DNA from: Cymbomonas tetramitiformis
Taxonomy: Eukaryota > Chlorophyta > Pyramimonadophyceae > Pyramimonadales > Pyramimonadaceae
Reading direction: 5' to 3'
Assembly: GCA_001247695.2 (NCBI GenBank)
Contig: LGRX02034806.1
Coordinates: 1 to 64,000 of the forward strand
Length of the DNA stretch: 64,000 nucleotides
Part shown: positions 1 through 10,900 of the stretch, piece after piece
How the letters are laid out: every line of letters starts with the position of its first letter
Numbering within the stretch: the first letter of the stretch is position 1
The notes under the pieces: generated by a model
What the model was told of the DNA's origin: nothing
What the model saw: only the letters and a program-made list of their open reading frames with translations
The model's database searches: none
Program-made: the position numbers and the translations under genes

Positions 1-460
1 GGGGGGCGGAGCCCCCCCACTGGGCTCAGTCTTAAAAAACTTTTCCGTATTGATACAGAAGAGGAGACGGGAGGGTCCAACGCAACGCGCCTTCATCCTC
101 CATTGCATGCATCGGCTAAGATGGTCAAATCGATGATTACATGGTGCTTGCCATCGGTGTGGCATGCATGCCATGCACACGTCAGCCGACAATCGTTTCT
201 CGTCCATGAATCGGGTTGTGCTCGTTAACATATCCGGGAGGTGGTGAGTGATCGCGGAAGAATCCTCCAAAGATCATTGGTCGAAAATCGACAGAATGGG
301 TGACTGGAGAAAAATTTCAGAGGTGTGTCACATGTTGGTAATGACTTAAGACTGACGTGACGCGACGCGCCAGTGTCGGCTTTTGCAGAATCGTGACCGT
401 TTTTGCAATTTATGTCCGTTTTTGCAGTCCTTTTTTTTTCGCGTACCTCTGTTTTTAAGC

Positions 461-570
461 GCCCGATGGGGGGCTCCGCCCCCACACCCCCGTAAGTACA
501 CTTTTTTTCCCAGGTAAGGCCCGGTGGGGCTCCGCCCCCCACCCCCGTTAGTACACTTTTTTTTTGGGTG
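461..570. repeat. Two-copy GC-rich direct repeat
   Basis: Two adjacent copies of about 55 bp. Each consists of a G-run, GGCTCCGCCCCC, CACCCCCGT(A/T)AGTACAC and a T-tract. The first bases of the window (1-20) carry a further GGGCGGAGCCCCC relative in inverted form. No coding potential is seen. The remaining sequence in 1-460 contains no gene I can support. Confidence 0.7.
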
Positions 571-925
571 ACTGTGTCACAAACTTGCATTATGGGAGCT
601 TTGCAGTCTGCGTCACATGTCGTGAAACTTGGCGACCACCTATTTGAACACAAAGTGTCGACGACGACAACGACGACGCTTTGCGGGCGTCATCGTCACC
701 GTGTCCTGTGACAATGACACTGCATCTGCCCTGTCTCAGACTGTCACCAACTTGCACTCTATCAGACTGTCATGCCACCAACTTGCACTCTGCGAGCTCC
801 TGTGTATAATTCCCAACGCTCATGACACTGTCACCAACTTTCATTCTGGGAGCTTTGCGGACTGCGTCACATGTCGTAAAACTTGGCGACCACCTACCAG
901 ATCACAAAAGTGTGACGACGACACT
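569..925. repeat. Spaced direct repeat of about 100 bp
   Basis: The segment at about 569-680 (GGGAGCTTTGC, GTCACATGTCGT, AACTTGGCGACCACCTA, then GACGACGAC) recurs at about 829-925 with roughly 85 percent identity. A partial third relative of the CACCAACTTGCACTCT part lies between them (about 745-795). The short ORFs crossing this stretch look like chance ORFs. Confidence 0.6.
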
Positions 926-975
926 TTAAACTTTAAACGCCGCATGGGCCCTCCGTCGGAGACGGGAGGGTATAA

Positions 976-1055
976 TATGCATACAGCATACAATGTGTCG
1001 TGTACAGACTACGATATGGGCGTCAAATTTTGAACTGTTAACGGACTGAATTTCA
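976..1055. repeat. Direct-repeat partner of 4204-4273
   Basis: About 75 bp beginning ACAGCATAC and running through ACTACGATATGGGC to GGACTGAATTTC. It matches the sequence immediately right of the pogo element (4204-4273) in the same orientation, at roughly 80 percent identity. It sits about 95 bp outside the left end of that element, so it is not the target-site duplication itself. Confidence 0.55.
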
Positions 1056-1161
1056 TCCGTCCTTGCAAGCATTTCTGGGATTTGGCAAGAATGAGGACCT
1101 GATTTTATTCCAAAAATTTTATTTACAATACACTCGGGCTTCAATTGAATACAGTGCATGC

Positions 1162-1375
1162 ATCACTGAACTAATACGGTTCGAGGTAAGAGATTGGTAT
1201 TAGTTCAGTGCTAGTATTAGTTGAGTGATTAAACTAATAATTTATTAGTTTAATCATTGAACTAATAATCTATCAGTTCAGTCATTGAACTAATAATCTA
1301 TTAGTTCAGTCATTGAACTAATATGTATTAGTTCAGTGCACTGAACTAATAAATTATTAGTTTAATCGGTGATGT
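1162..1375. repeat. Left subterminal palindrome array (AACTAAT/ATTAGTT)
   Basis: Many short inverted copies of CACTGAACTAATA and TATTAGTTCAGTG, able to fold into several alternative hairpins. The right-hand counterpart occupies about 3905-4195. They lie just inside the pogo termini, so they are probably subterminal transposase-binding or structural repeats of that element. Confidence 0.7.
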
Positions 1376-1413
1376 AATAGTTTATTACTTTGGGCATTGA
1401 ACTAAACAGACAC

Positions 1414-1565
1414 GTGCGGTGAGATGTAATATTGCGGTGAGATGCAGTAACACGGTGAGATGTAATATTCCTGTGAGATGTGATAACGCGGTGAGATGTA
1501 ATATTCCCCGGGTGAGATGTGATGTCTGATAACGCGGTGAGATGTAATATTCCGGTGATATGTAG
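1414..1565. repeat. Minisatellite GCGGTGAGATGTAATATTCC
   Basis: About six to seven degenerate units of roughly 20 bp, alternating GCGGTGAGATGTAATATT and GGTGAGATGTGATAAC forms. The array lies inside the left part of the pogo element. It is open in several frames only because the unit lacks stops; there is no sign of coding. Confidence 0.75.
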
Positions 1566-1618
1566 CCCTGCAGTACTTTTACTCATCTCGTCACGGGCAG
1601 TTTGCCCTTGTACTTAAG

Positions 1619-2514
1619 GCCTTCCACAGATTTCGCGAATTTTTTTGCGAAATCTAGGTACCTAAAAAAATCAAAAAAAAATTGAAGAAATATAGGCTGC
1701 AAATTTTCGTGCCCGCGAAATTTGGGGGAGAAATTCGAAATTTGGCAAATTTCGAATTTTGAGTGGTCATTGTATCATTATGGCCGTCTGCCCACAGGAA
1801 TTCAGCCGGAATCGTCGTTAACACTGTGTCATCAACGAAATCGTGAGACCCATCCAAGATCAACCAAGATCCAACCGTTTCACACACAATTGGGACTTAG
1901 CACACCAAGACACCTTCAACAACACTGTCAACAATTGTTAAGCCCCGATCCCCTCGCTGATCTGATTGCACCTTACACGCAATACGCACACTGAACCGAA
2001 ATGCCCGACAGTTTAGTAGCTAGCTATAGCTCCGACGAGGAGGAGGAACCTGAGTTAAATGTGTTGGAGGAACGTGCCGCTCGAAAGGAGAGCCAGCCGG
2101 TAGTAAACGTTTTGAATTTGTTGATTGACATGTTTTGAAATAATAAAAGCTAATAAACTACGTAGTGCCATGTATCATTGTTTGCTTGTGTCGTTAACTC
2201 GTCATGTCGCATGTGTACAATCGGAACTTTCTTAGCTCGAGCAATCTACTAGCCAACGAATCTCTTAACATGAATACCCGTATACCGCCCCCCCTGCCCG
2301 GGTGCCCCCAAACGATCGATGGTTGCTTTCTTATTACCAATTTTCTTAATACTATGAATGTTTCAAAAGTTAGCCTGTATATTGTACTCCTTTGTATGTT
2401 TGCAAAATCTGAGATTTCGTGAGAAATTCTCGAAAAATCTGCGCGAAATTTAGGTGAAAATGAGAAATATAGGTAAAAAAATCTAGGTAAATTTCCGCGA
2501 AATCTGTGGAAATG
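1619..2514. mobile_element. AT-rich element with TTCCACAGATTTCGCG inverted ends
   Basis: The left end (about 1619-1660, TTCCACAGATTTCGCGAA and then CTAGGTA) is inverted at about 2470-2514. The right end interrupts the transposase reading frame just downstream of its second catalytic Asp, so this looks like a MITE-like insertion of about 0.9 kb in the pogo element. I see no clean target duplication. The interior holds one short acidic ORF (2001-2138) and an AATAATAAA signal. Confidence 0.5.
2001..2138 (+). CDS. Short acidic ORF, unknown
   Basis: A 45-codon ORF. It starts at an ATG preceded by CACTGAACCGAA, has a Ser/Asp/Glu cluster (SSDEEEEPEL), then a short leucine-rich end (NVLNLLIDMF), and is followed closely by AATAATAAAAGC, which resembles a poly(A) signal. 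It may be the first or last piece of a protein carried by the surrounding small element. It is too short to assign and could be chance. Confidence 0.2.
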   Translation: MPDSLVASYSSDEEEEPELNVLEERAARKESQPVVNVLNLLIDMF

Positions 2515-3808
2515 CGTACTTGTACTTGTACCCCTTGGCACCTAACTCACGCATCCAGGTCGGCAGTGGCTGTGCGTCATGCGGCCTGTTGTGTGACGAG
2601 GCATTGTCACAAGTCAACATGAACTCCTGAGACGCATCCTGACAATTCACCAAGTGAAACTCGCGCAAAGAGTCCTCGAAACTGATCTGATTTTGCCAGG
2701 CCTTTGCGTTCGACGTGTAGTGAACGCCGATATCTGCAGGCTTCCAGGTGCGGCCAAATGCTCGAGGATTCGCGGCGCTAGCAATCACATGCAGTTTACC
2801 CTTCTGACCATCAGCGCGAGTGTATATACTAACGGTTATACGATCCTTTGAAAGCTTTCTGCCGGAACGTTTCTTTTTCCTAAGGCTCCTGGTGGGCAAC
2901 CTATGCTGAAATCTGTATAGGCAGCCCTGACTGGGAGTCCCGGTGCAGGCCCCTATGACAGATCCCTAGGACCAACACTGGACTGCTGACTGATATGTAG
3001 GTTCGTACTGTGACACACGCTGTGTCACAGGTAGGCTAGACTCCGAGACTGTCCGAGACCGTTCCGGGTATATCTAGCTTAGGGTTTATTTATCTTATAC
3101 AGTTTATCCACAAGAGTACGGGACTATCTGATATCTGGTGTACTAGGATATTCCGGTAGGTTATGGGCCCACCACGCTTCCACTGCGCCAATACAAGCCA
3201 GTCTCGTCCATATTCCAAACCTTATCCATACCGAAATGCGAAATAAGTTTGGGGAAAAGAGCACGAATCTTCTGAACACTTTCCATATCAGTCGAATCTG
3301 CCTCTCCATGCTCCACAAGAAAGGAGATGCCATACCGCACCTTGAACTTGGTGAGCCAAGTCGGCGAGAATCAAAACTTCTCGTACAAGGTGGTGCCTTG
3401 AGCAAGCAACTCTTCACCGATCTCGCGCGCTTTTGTCAATAGGATTTCGTCGTTGATCGGGGCTGCGGCATTTTCGAGCTGAAGAAACCAAGCGTACAAA
3501 GCCTTCTCTAGTTCCGGAACGTAGGATCCCCTATCCTTCTTAAGAGCCTTATCCTTGCTTGAATATGTTTCGAACTTTGATTCTAACTCTTTTCGCTTCT
3601 TAAGAGTTGCTGATATCGTAGCTTGGCTGGGCGCTTTTGGCAAGTTGTAAAAATTATGTACTCTCCTCGCTAGCTCTGCCTGAGTCGGACACTGGCCATG
3701 CTCGTTCTTCTCTGAAGCCCATGTTAGAATGGACTGTTTAGCCTCAAACGATAAAGCAGTGTGTTTCAAGCCCTTACAAGACGTGCCAGGCACTCGCCCG
3801 CGACCCAT
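2483..3808 (-). pseudogene. pogo/Tigger-like (CENP-B family) transposase, disrupted
   Basis: This is the remnant of the transposase that moved the surrounding element. Reading on the minus strand from 3808, residues about 15-55 form a psq-type helix-turn-helix (LSFEAKQSILTWASE, then PTQAELARRVHNFYN). Residues about 75-140 form a CENP-B-type second DNA-binding domain (LEKALYAWFLQLE). An in-frame TGA at 3371-3373 interrupts the protein. The same frame then continues with a WLTKFKVRYGI stretch and MDETGLY (first catalytic Asp, about 3191-3217). The frame is next broken by an LTR plus tRNA-like insertion (2904-3190). It resumes from about 2899 with PTRSLRKKKRSGRKLSKDR, and CDNASSHN (second Asp, about 2588-2611). 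The last catalytic residue is missing because another element begins near 2514. Family assignment is secure, and the gene is clearly non-functional. Confidence 0.85.
2904..3190 (+). mobile_element. LTR of the 20331-type family joined to an initiator-tRNA-like piece
   Basis: 2904-3158 (255 bp, TGCTGAAATC to TTCCGGTA) is a diverged copy, roughly 80-85 percent by eye, of the 259-bp LTRs at 20331-20589 and 24612-24870, in the opposite orientation on the plus strand. Directly after it, 3159-3190 is, on the minus strand, a near-exact match to nucleotides about 8-39 of eukaryotic initiator tRNA-Met (D-arm TGGCGCAG, anticodon arm GGGCCCATAACC). The insertion splits the transposase, with no clear target duplication. 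See findings. Confidence 0.8.
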
Positions 3809-4203
3809 GACGACGGGTGAAAGTTTATGAAGGAATTAAAGAAAGCAGCAATATTGACGCTTGAAATCTGGCGGCAGGGTTGCGGCTGACATCCATCCGA
3901 TTTCGACACGTGGAGCTAATAAATTATTAGTTCAGCAGTGCACTGAACTAATAATTTATTAGTTCCCGTTGAACTAATAAATTATTAGTTCAATAATATT
4001 TTCCAGAACTAATAAATTATTAGTTCAGTGCACTGAATTAATAATTAATTAGTTCTCACTGAAGTAATAAAGTATTAGTTCGGTGATATTTTTTTAAACT
4101 AATAATTAATTAGTTCAGTGATTATTGGTGGATGCACAGATTCGCGTATTAGTTCAGTGCTATATTAGTTCAGTACTTATTAGTTCAGTGATGCATGCAC
4201 TGT

Positions 4204-4273
4204 ACAGCATACGTTGTCGTGAACAGCCTACGATTTGGGCTTCAACTTTTGCACTGTTAAAGGCACTGAATTT
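4204..4273. repeat. Direct-repeat partner of 976-1055
   Basis: This sequence begins at the TA just outside the right pogo terminus and matches 976-1055 (ACAGCATAC, CTACGAT, GGGC, CACTGAATTTC). Between here and 4331 nothing else is recognised. Confidence 0.55.
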
Positions 4274-4333
4274 CCCCCCGATTTTTCAAAAGAGGGGGAA
4301 TCTTCGATTTCATCTCCGATTTTTTCCCCAATA

Positions 4334-4848
4334 CTAAGCCTCAAATTTTCATGCGCGATTGGATATGGGTGTGCTCAGAGGGGAACCCTATAGGCAAAGA
4401 GGGATGTAGACGTCATCGATACGCCATATCACCCAAACGACGTATCCAAAAAGAAAAAGAAAAAAAGAAAAAACCACGCCCGTCGGGCGTATGAGTAAAT
4501 TAATTTCCCCGGCCTATCGATGACTTATACATCCCTCTTTGCCCGCGCGCGTTTGCACGAACATTGAAACACCCCCAGATTTATAGATTGGGACCATCAA
4601 AGATCTGGTTTGGATACGGTCGTTTGGGTGATATGGCGTATCGATGACTTCTACATCCCTCTTTGCCCGCGTTTGCACGAAGAGTGACACACCCCCAGAT
4701 TTATAGATTGGGACCATCAAAGATCTGGTTTGGATACGTCGTTTGGGTGATATGGCGTATCGATGACGTCTACATCCCTCTTTGCCAGCCTAAGGGTTCC
4801 CCTCTGAGCACACCCATATCCAATCGCGCATGAAATTTTGAGGCTTAG
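4334..4848. mobile_element. MITE with about 118-bp terminal inverted repeats, TA TSD
   Basis: The left end starts CTAAGCCTCAAA and the right end finishes TTTTGAGGCTTAG, with TA on both sides (4332-4333 and 4849-4850). The arms match for about 118 bp (left to about 4450, right from about 4733), including ATTGGATATGGGTGTGCTCA and CGTCATCGATACGCCATATC. The centre contains a 120-bp unit repeated twice (ACACCCCCAGATTTATAG at about 4570 and 4690). The TA duplication and stem-loop form fit a Tc1/mariner-related MITE. It encodes nothing. Confidence 0.85.
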
Positions 4849-4850
4849 TA

Positions 4851-5496
4851 TATAAATGTCATGATTTCGTATATAAATAACTCTAGCCAACTCGCTTCCG
4901 AATATAAATTATATAGGGGGTACGTGAACGTACAGGTGGGGAAAAATCAATTTCCAAATTATTAGGTTGGTGGCCATTGAATTGAAGTAGACGTGTACGT
5001 TGACGATAGTTGGTATTAATCATACCCACTCATTGGTTCCAATGTATAAAAATGCATTGTACACGAGGGTGGGAGGCATATTTTCAGCATTTAGATAGGA
5101 TGTTGATTATGGGTCATGTGAAATTCGGCCTACATATTACGGTGATTTGGACTAATATATGATAGTTAGACTGGTTACAATTCCAAGTTCACCGGCTGAA
5201 TTTTTATCATCTAATAATGTGGAGATTGAATATAGAGGTTTAAATGAGAAATGCTATAGCTAATGCTGAACGAACTATAGGAAAGCAAAGTTAAGCAGTG
5301 TTAGTGCTGAGCAATAGTGTTAGTGAGTGTTAGTGCTGAGCAATAGTGTTATTGTTGAGCAATTCACATATTGAGGGTTGAGCGATTCATATATGGAATG
5401 AATATAGGTTTGACACAATTGAAAAAAATGCTTGAGTTAATGATGATTTTTCAAGAGCATGGGATTGTAATATAATCATTGGGCAAACATGTGAGT
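4851..5496. other. AT-rich spacer, no gene seen
   Basis: No ORF or element ends are recognised here. A short tandem patch at about 5290-5390 repeats TTAGTGCTGAGCAATAGTG about three times. Confidence 0.6.
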
Positions 5497-5577
5497 AAAA
5501 GTTACCAAGCGAATTTCGAATTTTGAATTATTTGGCGCCAGGTGTCTCCATATGACACAATAGCAAGACAATTAATT
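5497..5577. mobile_element. Left part of a split foldback (hairpin) element
   Basis: Positions 5497-5530 are the inverted complement of 26844-26877 (34 bp, core GTTACCAAGCGAATTTCG). With the LTR element at 5578-26843 and one TAATT copy removed, the two arms come together around a 42-bp spacer into one 110-bp foldback. That restored site is strong independent evidence that 5578 and 26843 are the two ends of a single insertion. Confidence 0.8.
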
Positions 5578-5754
5578 TGCTCGAAACAGCTGAACAGGCA
5601 GTGGGGACCCGCTGCCGACGGTGAAACAACGGATCACTAAACTCGGATATACAAACGATATATACCCGAGATGAGTGACACAGGCTGACCACCGAAGATG
5701 ACATACAGGAATGACACTAGACTGTACGAACTAGTCGTAGCGTCAATTCCAGCA
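5578..5754 (-). repeat. Element Y left LTR (3' LTR by transcription)
   Basis: 177 bp, TGCTCGAAACAGC to AATTCCAGCA. It matches 26665-26843 except for one substitution near the end and a 2-bp shorter CGGATATAC site. It is preceded by the TAATT duplication. Confidence 0.85.
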
Positions 5755-6221
5755 CACCAATTCCAGCACACCACCTCATCTGAGGTGGACCAGCTAGTGA
5801 CACTCACCACCCTAGCTACTAGAGTTTACAGATAAATGTCAAGATGTTAAACTCTAGGAAGCTAGTCAAAGTCACAGGTGGCAAGATGAATGTACAGGCT
5901 AGCAAAATAATACTGCTAAGCCTCGGAGATTGCTAGGACCAATTCCGGTCTGCTTAAATTAATACTTTGCCAGCTAGTGGTGGGTGCTCCCACAATCCTC
6001 GCCTGTCTGCATGTGATGGAGAATGTAAAAAAATAAGTCTGCCTGTCGGTTTAGCCCATAGCTCTGCTGCGAACTGAAAAGGCCTCTTGCCTGTAAGTTG
6101 TTCGTCTAAATTGTGAAAAGCTGCCCGCAAGTGGTGAGACATAAAACAACATCCTTCAGCCCAAAACTACAGCAAGTGGTGGAGAATGCAAGAGGGAACA
6201 CCGCCTGTCTGTTTAAAGAAA

Positions 6222-7196
6222 TCAATAGTAGCCGTCACCAGAATCGTAACCAGCATCTTCCTCATAATAAGAATCTTCATCATAAAATTCTGCACCACCA
6301 GTTCCAACGGAATCGTGGGCTCCTGCCCATTCTTCTGCGGTGTAGACATCCTCATCATTCTCGTACTCAACGGCAGGTTCATTCTCAAAAGAAACTCTGC
6401 CAACTGAAAAGCCATTTTGCGGTAAAAACTCTTCCCCAAGTGGGGCCTCGAAACTTCCGCCATAAGAATCCTGCTGAAAACCTGTGTCCAGCTCGGAATC
6501 CCGTTCCAATCGATCGGACGAAAAATGCGGAGCGGCCAAGTGGCCATCTTGCTCCTCTTCCTCCTCACAACTGCCGCTGGAATCATCGAAATACCCAAGT
6601 GGGTACTCCGATTCATCCTCATCCTCACTAGGCAAATACTCCTCATAACTGCGAATCACCCCAGAGCCCATATAGGGAGGCACAATGGGAGGTGCATGGA
6701 CATAGTGAACTTCGGTTACCACAGGAGGGGCCCGTGGCACCATCTCGCTTGCCCTAGTGGCACTAGGCAAGGGTCTAGTGGTGGAAATCTGAGTTGAAAC
6801 TGATTTGGACGCCAAAATCGCCGGCGCATCGCCCACTCCTACTTCGCAAAATCTTCCGCTCGAAATTCCAGAAACAACGGTCTCGGCCGAGACACCACCA
6901 ACTTGTGGCTCACTAGCCACCAAGATGTTCAAAACTATCGGAGAATTCTCGGTCGAAACTGCCGAAATCTGAGCCGCCTCACGGAAATGCGAAATAGCTA
7001 AATGCATGGAAGTGCACAAGGAGATGAGCTGTGATCTCTTGAGAGTCGAGACTCTCACAAATCCAGAGTCAACCGATTCCAAAAGAGCTAGGAGCTCTAT
7101 ACTCGAAGAAATCTGCTGCGAATCCATCAAAGAAACTGAGATCCAATAATGAAATAACGGAACAAAAATCGTAGGAGTCCACCTCGTCGAAATCAC
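6222..7196 (-). CDS. Element Y acidic protein, unknown function
   Basis: This 324-codon ORF fills most of the element Y interior. The N-terminal half is mixed, with a Leu/Ser-rich stretch at about residues 20-70, and shows no domain I recognise. The middle is Pro/Val rich (VHYVHAPPIVPPYM). The C-terminal 130 residues are strongly acidic and tyrosine-rich (EDEDESEYPLG, CEEEEEQDG, and a tail with YYEEDAGYDSGDGYY). It could be a gag-like or accessory protein of a non-autonomous element, or a captured host fragment. No zinc knuckle, protease or reverse transcriptase motif is present. An open stretch on the same strand extends to about 7257 in another frame. The coding call rests on length and on conservation in the second copy. 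Confidence 0.45.
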   Translation of the reverse strand: MISTRWTPTIFVPLFHYWISVSLMDSQQISSSIELLALLESVDSGFVRVSTLKRSQLISLCTSMHLAISHFREAAQISAVSTENSPIVLNILVASEPQVGGVSAETVVSGISSGRFCEVGVGDAPAILASKSVSTQISTTRPLPSATRASEMVPRAPPVVTEVHYVHAPPIVPPYMGSGVIRSYEEYLPSEDEDESEYPLGYFDDSSGSCEEEEEQDGHLAAPHFSSDRLERDSELDTGFQQDSYGGSFEAPLGEEFLPQNGFSVGRVSFENEPAVEYENDEDVYTAEEWAGAHDSVGTGGAEFYDEDSYYEEDAGYDSGDGYY

Positions 7197-7294
7197 CCAA
7201 AGCCGTAAGCAGCCGCCTCCAGAAAATACGCAGAATCTGCTCTAAAGCGTCCCACAAGGCGTGGAGACGCTCAACCGAAAGATAGGGCGGAAAT

Positions 7295-7960
7295 TGTCAG
7301 GGTCATGACCGATGACATATGTGTCATACATGTCATACGTGTCATACCTGTCAGACATGTCATACCATGTCATGTCATGTCATGTCGGTCATGTCATATA
7401 TTATTATGACAGTCGGTCGCGTCATATATTATTATGACGGTCGGTCGCGTCATATATTATTATGACAGTCGACAGTATGGTCGACCATGACTGTACATGT
7501 CGAGTCGCGTCATATATTATTATGACAGTCGTCAGTACGGTCGACGATGACTGTACATGTCGCCAGATGATAATGTCACATCATCAGGCATCCCTGTCAT
7601 CGAGAGTTCGTACGTCGAACTCGAAGATGGCAAAGCAAAGATACATCTTGAATACAAACAAGAACCATCTTGGCTTTTAAGCATGTGCGGAACACGCATG
7701 CACAGTATGAACGAACTAGTCGTTATTACAATACTGGTCGTTCAACCTACGTCTCGGGTTCACAACCCAATGGCGGTACCATCTAAGATGATGGGAGACG
7801 TATGGTACAAAAGTGAGGAAGCGTTGTGCTTCAGCAGATCTTCTTACAGAGACTGCACTCACAACCCGCTATTACGTACACTCGCATTGCTGTCCAACTT
7901 TGCAGTGTTTATTTGTATATTGATAATATATTCACGGCGCCTGTTTATCCCGCCGTATCA
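7295..7960 (+). repeat. Chromovirus 5' LTR
   Basis: 666 bp with TG and CA ends. The first 270 bp are an array of GTCATA and ATTATTATGACAGTCGGTCGCG units. Its last base is followed by GA and TGGTATTCTAAAAG, where a primer site is expected; only TGGTAT resembles the usual initiator-tRNA primer site. Confidence 0.9.
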
Positions 7961-10900
7961 GATGGTATTCTAAAAGAAACTCGTCAAGGCACGATACTCG
8001 AGAACTCAAGTGGGTGCAGCGACAGACGTAGTATATTTTCATATTGTTCGCAGGTTTGCAGGTGGGCGCATAAGCGACAGCGCTCGCAGTGATATTGAAT
8101 ATCTGCAACTTGAATAATATACGCTTGCATATCGACAGCGCAGAGATTGCGCGAGGAGATTTTTCATCGCAAACATAATCGCAGCAAATAGCGTCAGCAG
8201 AGAAGTCGTCTTGATTTTATACGCGACAAGGTGTGCGCACAGCGTACGAACGCATGCAGTGATGTCAAAAATTGCAGGAATGTCACAGTATACGAGATGC
8301 AGATGCGCGCACATAAAATGATCGTCAGCACATATGATTTCATCAAGTGCGATTGTCAGACGTACATAATTTCATATAACAGCGCGCTCGCATTCGTATG
8401 CGACGTACATCAGCAATCAGCAGTATGCGACGTACATCAGCGATTTTTGCAAATGATCCCTTCGCACTGTTTACAATAACCAGCGCGTACAATGATTTTT
8501 AGCCTGTCAGCACGATATGCATTTTCCATGATTTCATCAGATGCGATGAACGCTCGATTTTAGCGCGTACGATTCCTGATGTGTCTACATGCAGTGAGAC
8601 ATACATATGTGTACGCGCGTCAAAACCATCTGCATAATGATTGTATACTTGCAGGGATGCTATGGACACATGATCGTTATGCTGTTGTGGATACATGATC
8701 GTTATACTGCTGTGGATACATACTCAACGTGACAGATCATGAATAATCATCAGCGTTCATGCTTATCAGAAGCATAGTAATGTGTGTGCGGAGATTTCAA
8801 TGGTTACAGCATGCACACACACATATGCACACATACTCACTTGCAGTTCACCAACATGCAGTACATAAAGAGTGCATTCAGCATTTACCACATGTACATT
8901 ATATGCTGAGTGACTGCAATACTGTGAATTGTGCATGATTTATCAATGCAGCTTGACCACGATAACAGCTGTAGCATATATATATCAGTTTGATCACGTT
9001 AGCAACGGGTATACTAGCATCATGCTGTAATACATGAACATTGCATAAGCATATTGCAGTGTGACATGCTAAATTATATTAGAACCCATGATAGTATAAG
9101 GTGCCTGAAAGTAGTCTTAACACCATAATTAGTTTGTCATGTCCTGGTGGAGCCGAGATGCTCTTCAGATCACATGTACATTCTATGGTGGATTACTGGA
9201 TGGAATGCTCACCTGAGCTTCATGTGAAATCTATCCAGCAACTCATTTAGTAATGAGATTATTATGGAATTACAATAATCCCTAAACTTGATATATCATG
9301 TTAGATGTATTCAGTGCATGGTATGCTGACTATCTTACATGATGAATTGTCTAGGATATTGTAATATCCAGAACATATCCTACTGTAAAGTGTGTAAAAG
9401 TTAACACACACACACTGACAAAAGTGCTAATCAGTAAGCACTGCATGCATACACACACACTGCATTGTATATATTAACATTCACTGATTCAAAGTGAATT
9501 GATTAATTTAAATATCTACTATGTGTATGATAATGTACATACCATTTTCCAAACACATGTGCGTGGAAAATGTCAGTGATTGCGATAGATAAGGGAGCAG
9601 GATAAGACAAGATGCTGTAGGGCTGGATGGAGTTATCTCCAGACCCGAAGGCAAGATACTGCACCCATTAAACAGCTGGTAACTGTTGGGTGCAGTCCAC
9701 TCGTCATTCCACATATCATCGCTGGAGCAATATCAACAACTACGTTGCACATTGACAGTTGATTCAGATCTGATCAGTTCAAATGCATGCAACTCTCAGA
9801 TCAGTATCTACATGACATCTGATATAGTTGTTAAGGACAAAACACACATACAAATGTGTTGTGTTAAATTGCTGTGATTGTATCAAGCAATGTCCATATA
9901 TGTTCTAAATAAGAAATATCATTTTGATAAATCTTAGAGCACAGACCTATGCTCAGAACAGATCATAGTTTGACAAATATCACTAAAGTGGATGTTCCTA
10001 ACTGGATGTTCCCACTTAAGTTGATAACTTATATATCACCAGAATGTACATTTACTGCTATGGGTTTAAATCAGTAAAACCCAGAAATGCTATCAACCAT
10101 AGATGTTGATATACAGCACAATTCACTTATTTGCCATGAAATTTATCATGTGCCAAAGTGAAGTTTATTGCAGTGATTCTGTACTTTACATTCCACATAT
10201 ACACTGAGATATGTCACCGAGGCAATATATCAGATAGCTGAAAAAGCTGTAAAATGGGTAAAAATGCTCCACGCATGATTTCAAAATGAAAAATGTGTGC
10301 CCATTTTATTTTAAATTATGATTCTATACCTATTCAGGTATCAGAAAAACATAATGACCATGGTCATATCTCGTGTAACACCATAGATATTAAGTGTGTA
10401 ATATATAGGGGTATACATGTTGGCTGTAACAAAATACGTAAAAATGCTCCACGCATGATTACAAAATGAAAAATGTGTGTGGATTTTTTTGCTGATCTAA
10501 TTATTCAGCTATATCTGAATATTCCCTGATTTATACAGCACTTGTAACACCCTGTAACACCCCTAAAATTAAATGTGTGTCTCAGGGGTGTAACGTACCC
10601 TCTGAAAACCACCATACATTCATTTAGGTATTAAATGCAGTTTTGCTTAAAAACCTTTGCAAAAAATTTATACTGCTTATTTTTTACCTATATTAGGGTT
10701 ATTGATACCATGTAACACCCTAATCATACTATTGGGTGTATGGGCCACTGTAACATTACATGCCCTAAAATGCTACTATAATTTCGATAAACTTCGTATT
10801 TAGCATTTACATATCATGCTGTTTTCGACACAAACATGATTATGTATCGGGCAACAACCCAAGAACTGTGACAGATGATTCCTATAAGGAATGCATGCTA

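Larger units (their letters stand above)
1152..4202 (-). mobile_element. Decayed pogo/Tigger-type DNA transposon
   Basis: The ends are inverted repeats: 1152 reads CAGTGCATGCATCACTGAAC and 4202 reads its reverse complement, both continuing into CTAATA. Both ends are flanked by TA (1150-1151 and 4203-4204), the target duplication of Tc1/mariner/pogo elements, and CAGT is a typical pogo terminus. Inside each end lie arrays of AACTAATAAATTATTAGTTCAGT-type palindromes (about 1162-1375 and 3905-4195). The interior carries a minus-strand transposase with a CENP-B-type DNA-binding region and a DDE catalytic core, now a pseudogene. An LTR fragment (2904-3190) and probably an AT-rich TIR element (1619-2514) inserted into it. 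The element is therefore old and cannot move itself. Confidence 0.85.

Noticed and set aside
3159..3190. tRNA gene
   Set aside because: Only about nucleotides 8-39 of initiator tRNA are present, with no T-arm or acceptor stem, and it sits directly after an LTR.
6113..6631. 172-codon plus-strand ORF and 159-codon minus ORF
   Set aside because: Shadows of the acidic ORF; their presence in both copies only reflects the DNA duplication.
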